Assembly (NCBI GenBank): GCA_963706755.1
Contig: CAVPNH010000006.1
Span: forward strand, 1 to 64,000
Length of the DNA stretch: 64,000 nucleotides
Direction: 5' to 3'
From: RPQJ01 sp963706755
Lineage (GTDB): Bacteria > Pseudomonadota > Gammaproteobacteria > Steroidobacterales > Steroidobacteraceae
This document shows, in pieces, positions 1 through 9,463 of the stretch (position 1 is its first letter; the number at the start of each line of letters is the position of its first letter). Under the pieces are notes generated by a model. It was given only the letters and a program-made list of their open reading frames with translations, made no database searches and had not been told where the DNA came from. Position numbers and translations under genes: made by a program.

Positions 1-1164
1 ATATTGAAGCCGGCCACCCATATGCGTATCCCGGCGTACTCGGGTTGGAACTTCACGACCACACGCTCCTCCTGCCAGATGCGCACGACGAGGGCGCGCA
101 CCTCTCGGGCGTGAAGCCAGGAATCTCGACGGCGAGGATGCCAGACGCCAACTCCCAGGACGCCGGTGATATCATCAGGCCCGGCAGTCCGCGCAACCCG
201 TCGTGCAGCCGGCGCACGAACGGGGCGGCGGCCCGCGATGACTTTCACTCCTATGCGCTGCACCGTCGATATGGCCGCGCCCGCGGCCAGCCGCAAGCTC
301 AGGCTCTCAGTCCCGACCTCCGTCCGACCGCCGGCGCTCAGCGGGCGCTCGCCGGCCTGCCCGTCTTCGCGTGGGTTGGGATGCGGCATGAACAAAGGGT
401 GGTAGTCCGGCAGTTGCCGACGGTTTACGACGAGGTAGCCGAGGCCGGCGGGACCCAGCAGCCACTTGTGCAGCGAACCAACGTAGAACTCGGCGTCGAT
501 AACCCCTGCGTCAACCGGGAACTGCCCCACCGCCTGCGCGCCGTCCACCAGGACTTTCACGCCGCGGACCGGGCGAGACGCGTCGCCTCTGCCACCGGCA
601 GGCGCCGGCCATCCAGACACGAGACGTGACTCAGGATGACCAGCCGATGATCGGGCGTCAGATGCTCGGCCAGCGCCTCCAGGAAGCACTCGGGCCGGTA
701 GTCGCTCCCGTTTCCGGCCGGGATGACAGTCGTCGCCCGGCCCGTGACCTGCTCGACCCCACGCGCCAGGGTGCGCGTGCTGACGTGCTCGACGCTGCTG
801 ATGGCGAGCCGGTCACCCGGCTGCCAGGGCAGGCTGGCCACGGCGAAGCGTACGGCGCTCGATGTGTTCGACAGCCAGGCCACTTCTTCGGGCGCTACGC
901 CGATGAGTGCTGCCAGCGCCCCCCGGGCCTGTTCGGCCTGCTCGGCCAGCGTGGCGTAGGCGTCCGAACCGAGCAGGGCGGTATGATTCTCGTCCCGCAG
1001 CGCTTGGACCAGGACGTCCTGGGTGCTGTCGGACACGGGCCCCTCGGACCCGTCTGAAAATAGGCGCAAGAGCGCGTCAGGGCGATATCGGCTCGCAGTT
1101 CTGCGAGGCTGTGGATCGGCCCGATCGCGGCCCCGAAGCTCACACGATTTGAAGTTTGAACCAT
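1..1164 (-). CDS. Class V aminotransferase (PLP-dependent), partial and frameshifted
   Basis: The left window edge cuts off the C-terminus. Joined across frames, the protein begins MVQTSNRVSFGAAIG, with a glycine-rich N-terminal stretch, then LIGVAPEEVAWLSNTSSAVR (cofactor phosphate region) and VLVDGAQAVGQFPVDA (the Asp that contacts the PLP pyridine nitrogen, with an Ala-Gln pair). SLHKWLLGPAGLGYL holds the Schiff-base lysine. This is the cysteine desulfurase / isopenicillin-N epimerase fold; the substrate cannot be told. About four single-base indels interrupt it (near 1040, 562, 230 and 85), two in or beside short homopolymers, so sequence error is more likely than a true pseudogene. It lies 21 bp downstream of the glycoside-hydrolase-like gene on the same strand and is probably cotranscribed with it. 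Confidence 0.75.
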
Positions 1165-1185
1165 CGAATCACCCAGACACAGTCC

Positions 1186-2353
1186 TTAAGGGATCTCTCC
1201 TCGCAGGTACGGCCAGAGGCTGAGACTCTCCACGTTCTCAGCCTCGTGGAACAAGATATCGTCAAAGCCCAGGTCGCTGAGCCGGCGCGTGGTTTCGGCG
1301 ATGACGCGGCCCGGCTTAGTACGCGGCGCATTCGGGACCGCCGGCTCCGGCCAGACGCCGAACCAGTCGCTCAGGCGGAACCAGATGGAATGGGACCGGT
1401 TGGCGCGGCGCACGGCGGCGTAATACTGTGGCGCCTCGTCCACCCAGATCGGGTCAATATCGAAGAGACCGTACAGGTCGGGCCGGTCCGGGCCAAGGAT
1501 GTCTTCACCCGCAAACGTCACCAGCTCATCGACCAGCCCCTCGGCGACCCAGGATGGCCAGTCGACGACCATTTTGACACGCGGGTACACGTGGCGCACC
1601 ATCAAGGGGTGTCGCATGATGCCAACTGCGAGGGGCATCTGCCGGCCCAGGGCCTGGCGAGCCTCGCGCAGAAACTGCGTCAGCCCCTCGCCCAGGATCT
1701 CGTACCATTTACGAAAATCGAACGGGGTGAGGCGGATGTCCACCCCGTAGCGCAGCCGGTATTCCTCCACAACGGGCTGGTTGTACCCGAAGGAGTCGGG
1801 GAGGTAGGATGGCTCGCACTCACCGGCGTGGCTGCGCGTGCAGAGGTAGAAGCCATCGACCCTGTAGCCATCGACAATTTCCTTGAGCTGGGCCACGCGG
1901 TGGAGCGCACCTCCGGGTAGTTGTAGCACAGGGCACCGCGAAAGTGGCGCTTCCCGTCGCGGCTGACGAACTGGTACCCTGGATGAGCGACCACAAAGCC
2001 GGATTCCAGGTTGCCGCTATAGTAGTCATCCAGCAAGGTGATCCACGGGTACAGCTTCAGCTCGTAGCGCGGCGCCAGCTCGCTGGCCACGGCCAGTGGA
2101 TCGAAACGCTGCATCACCGCCGTCATCTTGTCGTTCTCGGCGTGGGGCTCGGCCCAGTCGAAGGGCGTGCGCACCCTGCTGTGGTAGGCCTCTTTGCCGC
2201 ACACCGACAGCCGCCACAGCACCCGCTGGATCCCTTCTTCACGGCAGCGCCGCAACAATTCCTCGATGCGCCGCTCGTCGTAGAACTCCGGCGTGCCGGT
2301 TCTCCGCCGCGTAAGACCAGGTCGTAATAATCGACATTGAGAGTTCGGTCCAT
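1186..2353 (-). CDS. GHL10-like glycoside-hydrolase-like protein, frameshifted
   Basis: Joined across two frameshifts (near 2290 and 1915) this gives a protein of about 388 residues. It starts MDRTLNVDYYDLVLRGGEP and contains CREEGIQRVLWRLSVCGKEA, RYELKLYPWITLLDDYY, a HPGYQFVSRDGK stretch, YNYPEVR and YRVDGFYLCTRSHAGE. The alternation of beta-strand ends carrying acidic or aromatic residues is typical of the (beta/alpha)8 glycoside-hydrolase-like family 10 group. The position of the catalytic acids is not certain, so enzyme activity is inferred only. No signal peptide is visible, suggesting a cytoplasmic protein. Its neighbours (PIG-L deacetylase, oligopeptide/sugar-type ABC transporter) fit a sugar or glycoside utilisation cluster. 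Confidence 0.55.
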
Positions 2354-2363
2354 ATCACGCTTC

Positions 2364-3376
2364 TCAACTTGCGACGATGCCTGCCGCTCGCGGTCCTCCA
2401 GTACTCTCGGCCAAAGTCAACCGAGGGTTGTCATTGCGAGAGACCCGCACCTTCGGCGTAGCAACCTCAGGCATAGGTGCGGGATTGCTTCGGGCTACCG
2501 CCCTCGCAATGATCACTCTCGTGATATATGGCTTCGCCGGCTCAAACGGTACATCCGTGACCATAATCCGATTACGGGCGAGCTGCGACTGGCTGAAAAG
2601 CGTGAGCATGTAGTCGTTCAGCGGCAGATGCGTATAGACGCTCGGGTTGTGTGGCTGGAACGCTTCGGCGTACGGGATGCACCAGTGCAGCCCCATGCGG
2701 CCGTTGACATCTTCGACGCATTTGCGCGCCAGGTCGCCGGGATAGAACTGGCTCGTCAGGCAGTCCATCGCCCGCACCTTTCGGTCCACCACCGAGGTGA
2801 TGTCGATGAGGACGTTCCCGTAACGCATCCCTTCCATCGTGAGCTGCGTGGTGGTCCCGTACATCTCGCAGAAATAGATCTGAATCGGGTAGCCCCGCAT
2901 CTTGTATTCCTCGGGTATCTGTGGGGCGCGTTCGCCAGCCCGCGAAGAGGCCAGCGCGGCCTGCGCCGTCTCGCCATGGCCGTTGCCTGGCTCCTCGCTG
3001 GGATTGTGCAGGATCAAGATGTGCGGCTGGACGTCGGCGATCTGCGCGGCGATGGCCTCGATCAGGGCCTGATTCACCAGCACCAGCTCGTCCGGGAAAC
3101 GCAGGAAGCGCACGTCATGGACGCCGAGGATCGCCATGCCTTTCAGCACCTCGGCTTCTTTTTCGTCTATCGCGGTCTTCAGGTCCGGGCCGTCGAGGCG
3201 CTCTCGAAGCGCAGCGCCTCGTTGCGCTGGTGGTGGTGCGTATCCACCCCGTGGGTGCACACCACCACACTGACTTCATCCCCGCGCTCGGCATGCAGGC
3301 ACATGGTCCCGCCGGCGTGGTCGATGGCGTCAGCAGGATGACACACGATGGTCATGATCCGCAATTGTTCGCCCAT
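2364..3376 (-). CDS. PIG-L family deacetylase (LmbE-like), frameshifted
   Basis: The start at 3376 is preceded by a strong Shine-Dalgarno sequence (AAGGAGG). The N-terminus MGEQLRIMTIVCHPADAIDH carries a variant of the AHPDD zinc/base motif (CHPADA), followed by AGGT and VVVCTHGVD. A frameshift near 3205 moves to the frame with ERLDGPDLKTAIDEKEAEVL, LRFPDE and HNPSEEPGNGHGETAQAAL, the last being the expected third zinc-ligand region. The family removes acetyl groups from N-acetylglucosaminyl-type substrates; the precise substrate here is unknown. The last 35 or so residues are encoded by a palindromic repeat (2429-2513), so the native C-terminus was probably replaced or extended by read-through. 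Confidence 0.75.
2429..2513. repeat. Palindromic dispersed repeat (TCATTGCGAG...CTCGCAATGA)
   Basis: Perfect 10-bp inverted ends TCATTGCGAG (2431-2440) and CTCGCAATGA (2503-2512) bracket a partly self-complementary interior with GCAACCTC and GATTGCTTCG. This is the layout of small dispersed palindromic elements I associate with Chloroflexi genomes. It overlaps the 3' end of the PIG-L reading frame. Confidence 0.7.
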
Positions 3377-3475
3377 GGGGAGTCCTCCTTGGATTAGTAT
3401 GACCAGTAGGGCGGGTACCTGTCTACCGTATAGTCACCCAGGGTCTTGACCGGGATCGCGCATTTGAGCTGTCGA

Positions 3476-4361
3476 TCAGTCTCTCAGTGAAGGATCGAGC
3501 GCATCCCGCAGTCCGTCGCCCACCAGCGTGAAGGCGTACATGGTGAGCGCGATCATGATCGTGGGAAAGATGCTCAGATAGCCGTACGTCTGCATGTACG
3601 GAACGTATTCATTGAGCATTTTGCCCCAACTCGGCATGGGCGGATTAACCCCAACGCCCAGGAAGCTGAGGCCGGCCTCGGCGATGATCGCGGCGGGAAT
3701 GCCCAGGGTCACGATCACAATGATCGGCGTTAGTGCATTCGGCACCATGTGGCGTCTCATGATGTACCAATCGGTGGCGCCGATGGAGCGGGCTGCCAGC
3801 GTGTAGTCTTGCTCGCGCAAGGAGAGGAGCCCGCGCATAGCCGGGCGGCGCTGATCCAGACCGTGATGCTCATGGCGATGAACACGTTGACCAGGCCGCT
3901 GCCGAGGATAGACATCAGCAGGATGGCGAACAGGAGGGTAGGGAAGGTGGACATGATATCGACAATTCGACTGAGCACATAGTCGATCGGGCCTTCAAAC
4001 CAGCCGGCGGCCGCGCCCACCGGTATACCGATGAGCAGCGCGATCAGGTTGACCACGATGGCGACCGCCAGCGAGACACGCGCGCCGTACATGACGCGGC
4101 CCAGGACGTCGCGGCCGAACGGGTCGGTGCCCATTACGTGTTGCCTCGAAGGGAATTGCCACGAGTCCTCGTATACCTGGTGGTCGTACCCCTCGGGGAA
4201 GAACAACCCGGCCGAGAGTGCCATGAGGGTCAACAACAGGACCAGCCCCAGCGCCGCGACCGACAGTTTGTTGCGGCGGAAACGCCCCAAGGCGTCTCTC
4301 CACAGGCTGCGCTGCCGGGGTTGTGCCGCGATAAGTCGGTCTTGGCCGCTGTCTCGCTCAT
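3476..4361 (-). CDS. Peptide-type ABC transporter permease (DppC-like), frameshifted
   Basis: Second inner-membrane permease of a dipeptide/oligopeptide/nickel-type importer. The ATG at 4361 overlaps the TGA of the DppB-like gene (ATGA), so translation is coupled. The sequence shows the N-terminal helix (KLSVAALGLVLLLTLMALSA), the family motif HVMGTDPFGRDVLGRVMYGA, and the EAA loop AARSIGATDWYIMRRHMVPN followed by AGLSFLGVGVNPP near the C-terminus. Frameshifts near 4310 and 3838 split it. The canonical length of about 290 residues is recovered when the frames are joined. No ABC ATPase gene is present nearby, so the transporter may use one encoded elsewhere or on the missing downstream side. 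Confidence 0.85.
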
Positions 4362-5314
4362 CGGGTCCCCCCTATCCGAATGCGAGGATCAATCACGGCA
4401 TACAGCAGGTCTGTCACCAGGTACGAGACCGCGATGAGCGTGGTCCACAACAAGGTGAAGGCCATGATCATGGGATAGTCGCGATTGTAGACGGCGAAAG
4501 TGCCCTGGTTGCCGATGCCGGGGATGTTAAAGATCGTCTCGATAAAGAAGGACCCCGTGATCATCGTGGCGATCATGGGACCCAGAACCGTCAGAATGGG
4601 CAAGAAGGCGTTCTTGAGTGCATGGCGGAGCACCACCATTCCTTCGGTCAGGCCCTTAGCCCGGGCAGTGCGCACATAATCCTGCCGCAGAACCTCCAGC
4701 ATGCTGGAGCGGGTCATGCGGGCGAGCGCGGCCGCAGGCGCCAACATAAAGACGAATACCGGCATGATGGCCTGCTTCGGCGTGCCCCAGCCGCCCGTCG
4801 GGAACCAGTGCAGCTTGATCGAGAAGAGATAGATCATCAGGATCGCGATCACAAAGGTAGGTGTGACGATCCAGGTGACCACCGTGACCGAAGTAAGGTA
4901 GTCCAGCCACGAATTGGGCCTGAGCGTGGCAAGTAATCCCATGGCCAGGCCTACGATGACCGAGAGCACGATTGCGATCAGCCCGAGTTTCGCCGTCGTT
5001 GGCCAGCCACGCGCGATAACCTCGGTTACCGGGTCGCCGTACTTGTACGAGACCCCGAAGTCGCCGTGCAGCACTCTCCCCATGTAGCTCAAATACTGGA
5101 CATACACAGGCTTGTCCAGGTTGTATTTTTCCATCAGGGCCTTGCGGATATATTCCGGCAGGGGACGCTGCATCTTGTCACTGGTGTCGAACGGCCCCCC
5201 CGGCACGAGGTGCATCATCCCGAATGTGATCATGGATACGACGATGAGGACGCCGAGGATTCCCAGGACTCGCCCCAGAACGTATCTAGCCACTTTCAGT
5301 AACCTCCCGGACAT
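4358..5314 (-). CDS. Peptide-type ABC transporter permease (DppB-like)
   Basis: Intact 318-residue inner-membrane protein, the usual length for DppB/OppB. It shows the N-terminal helix (VLGRVLGILGVLIVVSMITF), HLVPGGPF, the first-loop motif YGDPVTEVIARGWPTTAKLG, the EAA loop RTARAKGLTEGMVVLRHALKN and the C-terminal motif GNQGTFAVYNRDYPMIMAFT. It forms the translocation pore together with the DppC-like partner encoded immediately downstream. A GC-rich stem-loop separates it from the substrate-binding protein gene upstream, a common arrangement that leaves binding protein in excess over membrane components. Confidence 0.92.
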   Translation of the reverse strand: MSGRLLKVARYVLGRVLGILGVLIVVSMITFGMMHLVPGGPFDTSDKMQRPLPEYIRKALMEKYNLDKPVYVQYLSYMGRVLHGDFGVSYKYGDPVTEVIARGWPTTAKLGLIAIVLSVIVGLAMGLLATLRPNSWLDYLTSVTVVTWIVTPTFVIAILMIYLFSIKLHWFPTGGWGTPKQAIMPVFVFMLAPAAALARMTRSSMLEVLRQDYVRTARAKGLTEGMVVLRHALKNAFLPILTVLGPMIATMITGSFFIETIFNIPGIGNQGTFAVYNRDYPMIMAFTLLWTTLIAVSYLVTDLLYAVIDPRIRIGGTR

Positions 5315-5344
5315 AAGGGTGCGGGGGCATGCCTCCGCACCCTT
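5315..5344. terminator. Intercistronic stem-loop between binding protein and permease genes
   Basis: AAGGGTGCGG pairs exactly with CCGCACCCTT around a short GC loop in the gap between the binding-protein stop and the DppB-like start. No U-tract follows on the minus strand, so a role in mRNA stabilisation or attenuation is more likely than full termination. Confidence 0.5.
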
Positions 5345-5364
5345 CGGTCATGACACGATTTCGC

Positions 5365-7106
5365 CTACTTCACGTTGTTCTTGACATACACATCGGCCAG
5401 CCAGCCGGTGTACAGGAGGCGGTTGCCGTTCTTGTCGGCCTGTGGTCCGCCGACCCAGGGCTTGTAGAGCAGCATCTGCTTGGGATGCTCGATAAACACG
5501 CCGGCGGCGTCCTCGAGCATGATCTTCTCGGCTGTTGCGTACAGCTCGCAGCGCTTCTTCGGATCAATCTCAGAGGAGGCGGCCTTCACTGCCGCGTCGA
5601 AATCGGGGTTCTTCCACTGGATGATGCTGCCGGCGTTGCTCTGCCACCAATCGACGAAGTTGCTGGGGTCGTTGTAGTCCATCGCCCAGCGGGCCAGTGC
5701 GATCTCCATATCTCCCTTTTTCAGGGTGTCCACATAGACCGCTCGTTCGACGTTCTTTGTGATGACCTCGATTCCCAGGGTCTGCTTCAACATGTTCGCG
5801 ATGGCTTCCAGCTCTGGCTGGGCCTCACCCTGCTTGGTCCACATCTCCATCGGAGGCAGCTTGGTGACATCGATTCCGGACTCTGCCAGCAGCTTCTTGG
5901 CGAGTCGGGATCGTAGTTGGCGAGCGCCGTGTACTCCGGGTTGCCGTCGTTGTTGCAGGGGGTGCCGTTCGGAATCATCGTGTAGGTGGTCAGGTTCATG
6001 CCCTTGGTGACCTTCTGCGTGATCGCATCCCGGTCAATGGCATGGCTGATGGCCTGGCGCAGCTTGAGGTTGTCAAAAGGCGGTTTGAGCGTGTTGAACC
6101 AGACATAACGGGTAGTATAGCTCGGATAGACAACGGCTTCCTTGCTCAGGACGGGGTCGGCCTGCGCCATGATCATATCGGCCTGCGTGCCACCCGGGGT
6201 GTAGTCCAACTCGTCGGCCTGATACATGCTCAGGGTAGGCGCGCCCTGTTGGATGAACTTCTTCTGGATGGTTTCGAGCATCGGCTTCTGCGGGCCGGCA
6301 TAGTTGGGGTTCAGCTTATAGGTGATGTCGGTACCCTTGTTCCACTCAACCGGAACGTACGGCCCGTTGAAGGCCGTCTTGTCGATGTCCGTGGCGAACT
6401 GCTCGCCATACTTCTCCACATACGCCTTAGGAATGGGCCACGAGGTCGGGAAGCCCATCACCATCGGCATATAGGGGAGTGGCGCCTTGGTCGTGACCTG
6501 GAAGGTCTTGTCGTCCACAGCCTTGACGCCCAACTCGGAAACCGGCATCTTTCCTGTGGCGACCGCCTCGCCGTTTTTGATGGGATAGTAGAACCAGGAG
6601 TAGGTGCTGGCTGTGGCAGGATCCATCAGGCGTTGGAAGGTGAACTCATAGTCCGTGGCGGTCAGGGGTGAGCCATCCGACCACTTGAGGTTCGGACGAA
6701 GGTGGAAGGTCCAGGTCAGGCCGTCCTCCGATACCTCCCAGCTTTCAGCGTCGCCCGGGAAGGCGTAGTTCTGGTTCGCATCCGGGAGCACCAGCGCCTG
6801 GTTGCAGATGATGCAGATGTCGTTGAACTGATAGACATCCTTGTTGAAGTCGAAGAACTTGCCTTCCATGCCGGCGTCGTGGAAAACCTGTTTCTCCAGC
6901 GGCGCGGCATGGCCGGCAGCGTGATGCCCAGGGAGTTCTTGACTTCGGCCGGAGGCGCCGGGGCGGTTGTGGGCGCCGGGGCGGCGGTGGGTCAGCAGCC
7001 GGGGCGGATGCGGGCGGGGAGCGGCAGGCGGAGCAGCACAGGCTGTCAGAAGCATCGACAGCGCCAAGAGAATGACCACAGCGGCCGAAAATCTTCGAGG
7101 TATCAT
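5365..7106 (-). CDS. Extracellular solute-binding protein family 5 (peptide/nickel ABC importer), frameshifted
   Basis: The ATG at 7106 follows a GGAGAT ribosome-binding site. The protein starts MIPRRFSAAVVILLALSMLL and ends its signal peptide with the lipobox LTAC, then has a Pro/Ala-rich linker, so it is a membrane-anchored lipoprotein. The mature part contains DAESWEVSEDGLTWTFHLRP and KWSDGSPLTATDYEFTFQRL, hallmarks of SBP_bac_5 proteins. The C-terminal half has ARWAMDYNDPSNFVDWWQS. Frameshifts lie in the linker (near 7010 and 6905) and near 5900. Joined, about 575 residues result, normal for the family. It captures the ligand and delivers it to the DppBC-like permeases encoded downstream. 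Confidence 0.85.
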
Positions 7107-7294
7107 TTTCCAGATCTCCTTTGTGCCAGGTAGGCCGTCTGGCGCGATTTCGTCCCCCGATCGCTCGTCCTGCCCGACGACCGGGGATCGATGGCAATCG
7201 TCCAGGCAGCACGTGACTCGCAACAGCGATTTCGGATCTCTCGATTGCCTCCTTCTCGTGCATCCGGCGTTGCACGCTCTCCGCACGACTGCAC

Positions 7295-8083
7295 TTAGCC
7301 GCAGTTCTCAGGTAGTTCGCCAGGCGGAAGCAGGATATGTGGATCAACAGCCCGCTCGATCCGTTTCGTGGCCCGAGAAGCGCGGCGCTCGAGGTCAGCC
7401 AAATGCTCGCTCATGGCCGAGCGGGCCGCGTCCAGGTCACATCGCTCGATGGCGTCGACGATGCGATCGTGCCCGCTCCAATGACATTCGCGCTCCGCCG
7501 CGCTGATCACCGCCAGGGCCTCCGGATCAGAGCTGTCCTCCGGTATGGCGAATACCGTGATGGGGTCCAGCATGTCGACCAGTATGCGGTTATCGGTTGC
7601 GGCGGCCATGAGCTGATGGAAACGGATGTGTTCTCGGGCGGCGTTTGTGGTGTCCGTACCGTCGAGGCGCCGGCAATTGGCCAGCACCTCACGCATATGG
7701 GCGATTTGTTCGGGGGTGACGTGCGCGATCGCCTCTTCCACCACGATCCGCTCCAGGCCGCGGCGCATCACGAACAGCTCCCAGGGCGTGTAATCGTGCC
7801 GGCGCAAGGACAGGGAGATCGCCTCGGCCAGGCGGGCGCGGCTGCTGCTGGTGACTGACGTGCCCACACCGTGGCGGATCTCGACCAGCCCCTTGGTGGC
7901 AAGGACACGGATGGCATCGCGTACGACGACGCGGCCTACGTGCAGCTCATGGGTCAGCTCGACTTCGGAGGGTAAAGCAGCGCCGGGTTGAAGCACACCG
8001 TCGAGGATCAACTGTTCGAGACGGTCCGCTATCGCCTCGTGCAAACGCTGCCTCTTGACCGGACCAAGCGTCAGCTTCGGCAT
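7295..8083 (-). CDS. GntR family transcriptional regulator, FadR/FCD subfamily
   Basis: The N-terminal winged helix spans roughly residues 10-75 (QRLHEAIADRLEQLILDGVL, PSEVELTHELHVGRVVVRDA, RHGVGTSV), followed by an all-helical FCD ligand domain with the usual metal/ligand histidines (REHIRFHQLM, ECHWSGHDRIVDAI). The ATG at 8083 has GGAG 10 bases upstream and is preferred over an in-frame TTG at 8101. It is transcribed in the same direction as, and just upstream of, the solute-binding protein gene, so it probably controls that transport/catabolic cluster. FCD regulators usually bind small carboxylates or sugar acids; the ligand here is unknown. Confidence 0.88.
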   Translation of the reverse strand: MPKLTLGPVKRQRLHEAIADRLEQLILDGVLQPGAALPSEVELTHELHVGRVVVRDAIRVLATKGLVEIRHGVGTSVTSSSRARLAEAISLSLRRHDYTPWELFVMRRGLERIVVEEAIAHVTPEQIAHMREVLANCRRLDGTDTTNAAREHIRFHQLMAAATDNRILVDMLDPITVFAIPEDSSDPEALAVISAAERECHWSGHDRIVDAIERCDLDAARSAMSEHLADLERRASRATKRIERAVDPHILLPPGELPENCG

Positions 8084-8154
8084 GGCATCAGAACTCCGCA
8101 AACAGACAAGTCCGCGCAGGATGGAAGATCAGTCACTGGGTATCTTCTCAATAG

Positions 8155-8209
8155 GTAGGGGCGATCCCTTGCGGTCGCCCGGCGGGCAGGCGCAAGGCCG
8201 TGCCCCTAC
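8155..8209. repeat. Inverted repeat GTAGGGGC...GCCCCTAC
   Basis: GTAGGGGC (8155-8162) and GCCCCTAC (8202-8209) flank an interior with GCGATCCCTTGCGGTCGCCC and GGCGCAAGGCCGT. It looks like a small dispersed palindromic element in the promoter-side region of the GntR gene. Confidence 0.6.
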
Positions 8210-8399
8210 CCCAGATTACTGAGAGGACACGTCACTGGTATAGTGGTATAGTCATCATACATCTTGCACTATATCACGGCCAGGGGAGCGTGTCAATAGC
8301 CCTAAAGCAGGGGTAGTGTATGCGGATCGGTTGAAATTTGTCCGTCTCGGTCGCAGTCCGCCCGCCGGCGGCTGAAGCCGACCGGCTCAGGAGGTGAAA

Positions 8400-8455
8400 G
8401 CCGGTTTCAACCGGCTGGCGGGACTGGGAAGTACCTGCCAACCGGTTTCAACCGG
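8400..8455. repeat. Duplicated palindrome CCGGTTTCAACCGG
   Basis: CCGGTTTCAACCGG occurs at 8401-8414 and again at 8442-8455, with a related GCGGCTGAAGCCG just upstream. The stretch 8210-8591 otherwise shows no convincing gene. A tandem TGGTATAG near 8237-8252 could be regulatory for the GntR gene, but this is not established. Confidence 0.5.
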
Positions 8456-8591
8456 TTTCCACCTGCTGAGCCAGCGTTTCAACCCCTGGCAGGCGAACTG
8501 GTACACAAGGTCTGCGCTGCCGCCGCACAGCACATGTACCAATCGCATTTTCAACCTGAAGCGATACACTACCAAAGCAGGCGCCGCCGGG

Positions 8592-9460
8592 TCAACGAGC
8601 ATTGCCTGAAGCTGATTCCTCCTGCGTTCTCCCAAAGGGGTAGCGTCCCTCCTGAGCCAGTTGATCGACCAATCCGGCTCTGGTCAACACGGCCCGCACC
8701 TGGTCTGGCGTGCGACGCCGCCCTGTCCAGGGCGCCACCCAGCTCAGGCGGGCCACCGTGCGCGCCACTCGCAGCGCCTCGGCCTGCAAGTCCAGGCGGT
8801 TCAGCTTGTCCAGGGTGTCGGCGGCGGTGTGCGTGAAGCGGCCGAGCACGTAAGGCTGCCCTCCCGTCACCTCCGCGGTCGGCACGCCAGCGATCATGAA
8901 CGGATAATGGTCCGAGTGAACGCTGGGCGTCCAATTGGTCAGGCTCATGTCAGGGACTCCCGCCAGTGGGGCGCGCAGCGCCGTCCATAGCTCAGGCCAA
9001 TCATCCAATGCCATCTCCTTGGCGCCGGGCCCCCCCGCGAGTCAAGGTTCAGCATCAGGTCGATCCCGTCGAACTCCGCGGTGTGCTGCCTGACGTAGGC
9101 TTCCGACCCAAGCAGTCCCACCTCTTCGGCGCCAAAGGCCACGACGCGCACCGAACGCCCGAGCCCGACATGGCTCAGCAATCGCATCGCTTCCACCATA
9201 ACCGCTACGCCGCCGGCGTTGTCGACGGCGCCGGGTGCGATATCGTGACTGTCATAGTGCGCTCCAAGGAGAAGATAGCGATCCGGCCACGCCTGCCCGC
9301 GCAGCTCGGCCATCACGTTCGGCTGCTCGCCGGCCGGCTCAGGTTCTGATCTGACCGTGAAGGGCGTCGGCGTGACCAAGGGTGCGCGCGCAGCGATCGA
9401 AGCCGCCGGCGGCACGGTCGAGGCGGCCTGAGCGGCCCGGATCAGGACACCTGAGGACAC
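8592..9460 (-). CDS. M28 family zinc aminopeptidase, 5' truncated and frameshifted
   Basis: The sequence contains NVMAELRGQAWPDRYLLLGA, then HYDSHD (zinc-ligand His and bridging Asp), GAVDNAGGVAVMVEAMR, FGAEEVGLLGS (catalytic Glu-Glu) and LMLNLDS, then after a frameshift in a run of seven C at 9030-9036 the downstream HSDHYPF zinc ligand and HTAADTLDKL. This is the full metal-site order of M28 peptidases. One extra base in the homopolymer restores the frame. The N-terminal part expected for the family is missing because the sequence changes to a different genome at about 9460. The product is probably an exported or surface peptidase but no signal peptide can be seen. Confidence 0.8.
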
Positions 9461-9463
9461 CGA
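9440..9463. other. Probable chimeric junction between two genomes
   Basis: To the left are moderate-GC, indel-rich Chloroflexi-like genes; to the right is very high-GC gammaproteobacterial sequence starting exactly at secY. The M28 gene loses its 5' end here, and rplO, which normally precedes secY, is absent. A short direct repeat (AGGACACCTGAGGACACCGAG) marks the spot. Confidence 0.7.

Noticed and set aside
45..629. Open frame on the plus strand at the left end
   Set aside because: The opposite strand encodes an aminotransferase with the PLP lysine motif; the plus-strand translation shows no structure.
8394..8609. Short open frame in the repeat-rich gap
   Set aside because: It is made of translated CCGGTTTCAACCGG repeats and has no ribosome-binding site.
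1..9460. Natural transfer of a Chloroflexi-like island into the gammaproteobacterium
   Set aside because: The spc operon is cut exactly at secY, no mobility genes or attachment repeats flank the island, and indel frequency changes at the same point. Misassembly is simpler.
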